Positions 62,601-64,000 of a stretch of DNA of 64,000 nt are shown here, piece after piece. A model generated the notes under the pieces. It worked only from the letters and a program-made list of their open reading frames with translations. It had not been told where the DNA came from and made no database searches. Numbering within the stretch: position 1 is the first letter of the stretch; each line of letters begins with the position of its first letter. Both the position numbers and the translations under genes were made by a program. This DNA comes from Aphanomyces cochlioides (Eukaryota; Oomycota; Saprolegniomycetes; Saprolegniales; Verrucalvaceae): NCBI GenBank assembly GCA_019828595.1, contig JAHQRK010000020.1, forward strand, positions 930,001-994,000. The letters are read 5' to 3'.

Positions 62601-63190
62601 AGCAGTTCAGAAGAAGCAGCAAGTTTTTGATCACGTTGCTCATGTTGTAGGAGCACTGTGAAAATCGTCTCCAGAGTATGAACTTCAATCTCTTGGCCAT
62701 GCGCAAAAAGATTGACTTGGTAGGCGACAAAGCTGTCAAAGCGATGATCCAGGCTATTCAAGAATGTTTCGACGTAGAACGAATGCTTGTCAGTGAACCC
62801 GGAGGCAATAAGTTCCTCGACGAGCACAGAGAATCGATAGATATAGTCTGAAGCAAGTTCATTCGAACGGATTCTTGTTGAAAGTAGTTCTTGATATAGA
62901 TTGTTTTTGCCCATGTAAGATTTAGATCCATAAATCTTATCCATAGTATCAAGCATTTCTTTTGAAGTACTCTTGCCTCGAACAAGACGTAGATGTTTGT
63001 TGGCAATCGTTGCACTGAGGATAGATTGGACTTTCTTATCCTTAGGTCGGAATGATGCGTCGGTTGTGGGTATAGTCCCATCAATAACACCATCAAGATC
63101 TTTCGCTGCAAGGAAAGTCATGATGCGGTATTTCCATTCAGAGTAGTATGTTCCATCAAAGGAATGTATAGCGAAATCTTTCAACTCCAT
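62597..63190 (-). CDS. Copia gag
   Basis: 197 residues from the Met at 63190 (MELKDFAIHSFDGTYYSEWKY). The UBN2/gag fold of Copia elements is recognisable: FDGTYYSEWKYRIMTFL at the start, then KEMLDTMDKIYGSKS and LDHRFDSFVAYQ. The C-terminal zinc knuckle that normally ends gag lies in the next frame (pol frame, near residue 32), so this gag is cut just before it. Gag would form the particle coat around the element RNA. A -1 shift at ACTGCTTTGA would extend it into pol. Confidence 0.9.
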   Translation of the reverse strand: MELKDFAIHSFDGTYYSEWKYRIMTFLAAKDLDGVIDGTIPTTDASFRPKDKKVQSILSATIANKHLRLVRGKSTSKEMLDTMDKIYGSKSYMGKNNLYQELLSTRIRSNELASDYIYRFSVLVEELIASGFTDKHSFYVETFLNSLDHRFDSFVAYQVNLFAHGQEIEVHTLETIFTVLLQHEQRDQKLAASSELL

Positions 63191-63262
63191 GGTGACAAAT
63201 GTGATTGGTCAAATTGGATACTGGTGTGAAAGTGTGTTGACAGAAAGTATCAATTAGTAAGT

Positions 63263-63682
63263 TTAGAGATAATTTCTTTCGCGGTTGACGTGTAAGTTCT
63301 TGTGTGCAATGTGCTCAGAAATTTCGAGTGGTACTGTGCGATCGAGAATTTGCAAAGAACTTTCCGTGAGAGTGTTGACTTGACGGAGAAGAGACTGGAT
63401 GATTTTCTCAAATGTCTTGTCTTGTTCGGAAAAGTCGGTCAAAATAGTGTCCTTGAACTTTTTGTTGATTCGTTGGACGTGGTGAAGAGCGTTGACAAGG
63501 TCTTGGTGTATCTTGTCGGCTTTGGTGTCTTCTTTGACGCGGCGGAACTGCTTGAGGAGCTTCGCTTGTTTCTTGGCTCGAACTTGACGTTGCTTGCGGA
63601 GTCGGTTGACTTCGGTCTTCGAGACGAGGGTCTTCGGGTTGACTTTCATAAATTGACCAACTCTACTAGGAGTTAAGGTCAC
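63263..63682 (-). CDS. Extra coiled-coil reading frame between 5' LTR and gag
   Basis: 139 codons upstream of gag in the same orientation. After MKVNPKTLVSKTEVNRLRKQ comes a Lys/Arg-rich helical stretch (RVRAKKQAKLLKQF-like), then heptad-like segments (FEKIIQSLLRQVNTLTESSLQIL). No family is recognised. Copia elements usually have only a short leader here. The part downstream of the second Met (63649) reads as an independent protein. It could be a captured host fragment or an element-specific gene. Confidence 0.45.
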   Translation of the reverse strand: MTLTPSRVGQFMKVNPKTLVSKTEVNRLRKQRQVRAKKQAKLLKQFRRVKEDTKADKIHQDLVNALHHVQRINKKFKDTILTDFSEQDKTFEKIIQSLLRQVNTLTESSLQILDRTVPLEISEHIAHKNLHVNRERNYL

Positions 63683-63923
63683 TAGAAGAGGAACTTACAG
63701 TGTTTCCCAAGAAGGTACTGACTCGACACTCACAAAAGGAGTACAAGCACGACTGTAATGGTGTTCGTTCTAGGCGGTCTTCCTTCTTGTCTTGTAGGGC
63801 GCAGCCAACAAAACAAAACCGGGCAGACGGGTAAAAGGACAGACGGCGGCGGGGACGGCTGTGTAGGACGCGGAGGTTGAAGGCGGCAGCAAGGACGACT
63901 TCGGTAGCGCGGGTTGGGCTCAT
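63666..63923 (-). other. Leader reading frame directly after the 5' LTR
   Basis: 85 codons starting at the Met that overlaps the candidate primer-binding site. It is Arg/Ser/Cys-rich without recognisable domains and ends 17 bp inside the next frame. Most likely untranslated leader sequence. Confidence 0.25.
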
Positions 63924-63927
63924 AACC

Positions 63928-64000
63928 TATAAGAGGTCGAATGGAAAGTGTATTAGAACTTATGGAAGAGCTAGAGATGTGCTAAAGATACGCTAGCTAG
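63928..64000 (-). repeat. 5' LTR of the young Copia element (partial)
   Basis: 73 bp identical to 58535-58607. The rest lies beyond the window. Confidence 0.9.

Larger units (their letters stand above)
58535..64000 (-). mobile_element. Young Ty1/Copia retrotransposon, cut by the window end
   Basis: The 3' LTR (58535-58737) and the visible 73 bp of the 5' LTR (63928-64000) are identical. A polypurine tract (GCGGGGGAA) precedes the 3' LTR, and a candidate primer-binding site (GGTTATGAGCCC, minus) follows the 5' LTR at about 63927-63916. Gag and pol are essentially intact except for one frame change. A further reading frame lies between the 5' LTR and gag. The identical LTR ends argue for recent insertion. 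Confidence 0.93.

Noticed and set aside
1..64000. CRISPR arrays, bacterial operons or phage systems
   Set aside because: Introns, eukaryotic transposons and eukaryotic housekeeping genes dominate the window. No regularly spaced short repeats of CRISPR type were seen.

Overview
This window comes from an oomycete genome, most likely a saprolegnialean of the Aphanomyces type. The evidence is a cluster of elicitin-domain genes with Ser/Thr-rich, GPI-signal-like tails, secreted GH18 chitinases with short Cys-rich C-terminal domains, very short GT-AG introns (mostly about 40-65 bp) and oomycete-style transposons (Crypton, chromovirus, PIF/Harbinger, MULE). The species assignment is inferred from gene content only.

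Layout. 1-6332: a decayed Ty1/Copia element (minus strand), split by a PIF/Harbinger element with intact TIRs and a TAA target duplication (2207-4870). 6333-14969: elicitin territory. It holds one 5'-truncated and two frameshifted elicitin copies, two intact ones, decayed remnants of an unrecognised repeated family (7562-10382) and an 883-bp hAT element with a perfect 8-bp target duplication. 16065-20524: a two-exon Crypton tyrosine recombinase in head-to-tail partial tandem, invaded by an intact Tc1/mariner element. 21455-22981: two more elicitin-like genes.

23117-48041 is the main host-gene block. It contains acetolactate synthase, a membrane-anchored glutaredoxin, a secreted mucin-like protein, a kelch protein, three small TA-flanked TIR elements, a GH18 chitinase with a Cys-rich tail, the eight-exon NatC subunit NAA35, a 56-residue membrane protein, a tail-only relative of the neighbouring myosin, the myosin itself, and a second chitinase lacking signal peptide and tail. 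48495-51017: a divergent GH18 protein, then a chitinase 3' relic split by a pogo-like element.

51494-57197: a SET-domain histone methyltransferase gene whose SET domain runs in frame into a Ty3/Gypsy chromovirus RNase H-integrase-chromodomain fragment, followed by a MULE transposase with two in-frame TAG stops. 57301-57770 is a tandem array. 58535-64000 is a young Ty1/Copia element with an unusual extra reading frame between the 5' LTR and gag.

Functional themes. Elicitins, chitinases and the mucin-like protein are secreted or surface proteins. ALS, NAA35, the glutaredoxin and myosin are housekeeping genes. At least nine transposon families are present, several nested inside each other or inside host-gene copies. 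All splice joins are read from the sequence (GT-AG, phase and family fit), without transcript evidence.
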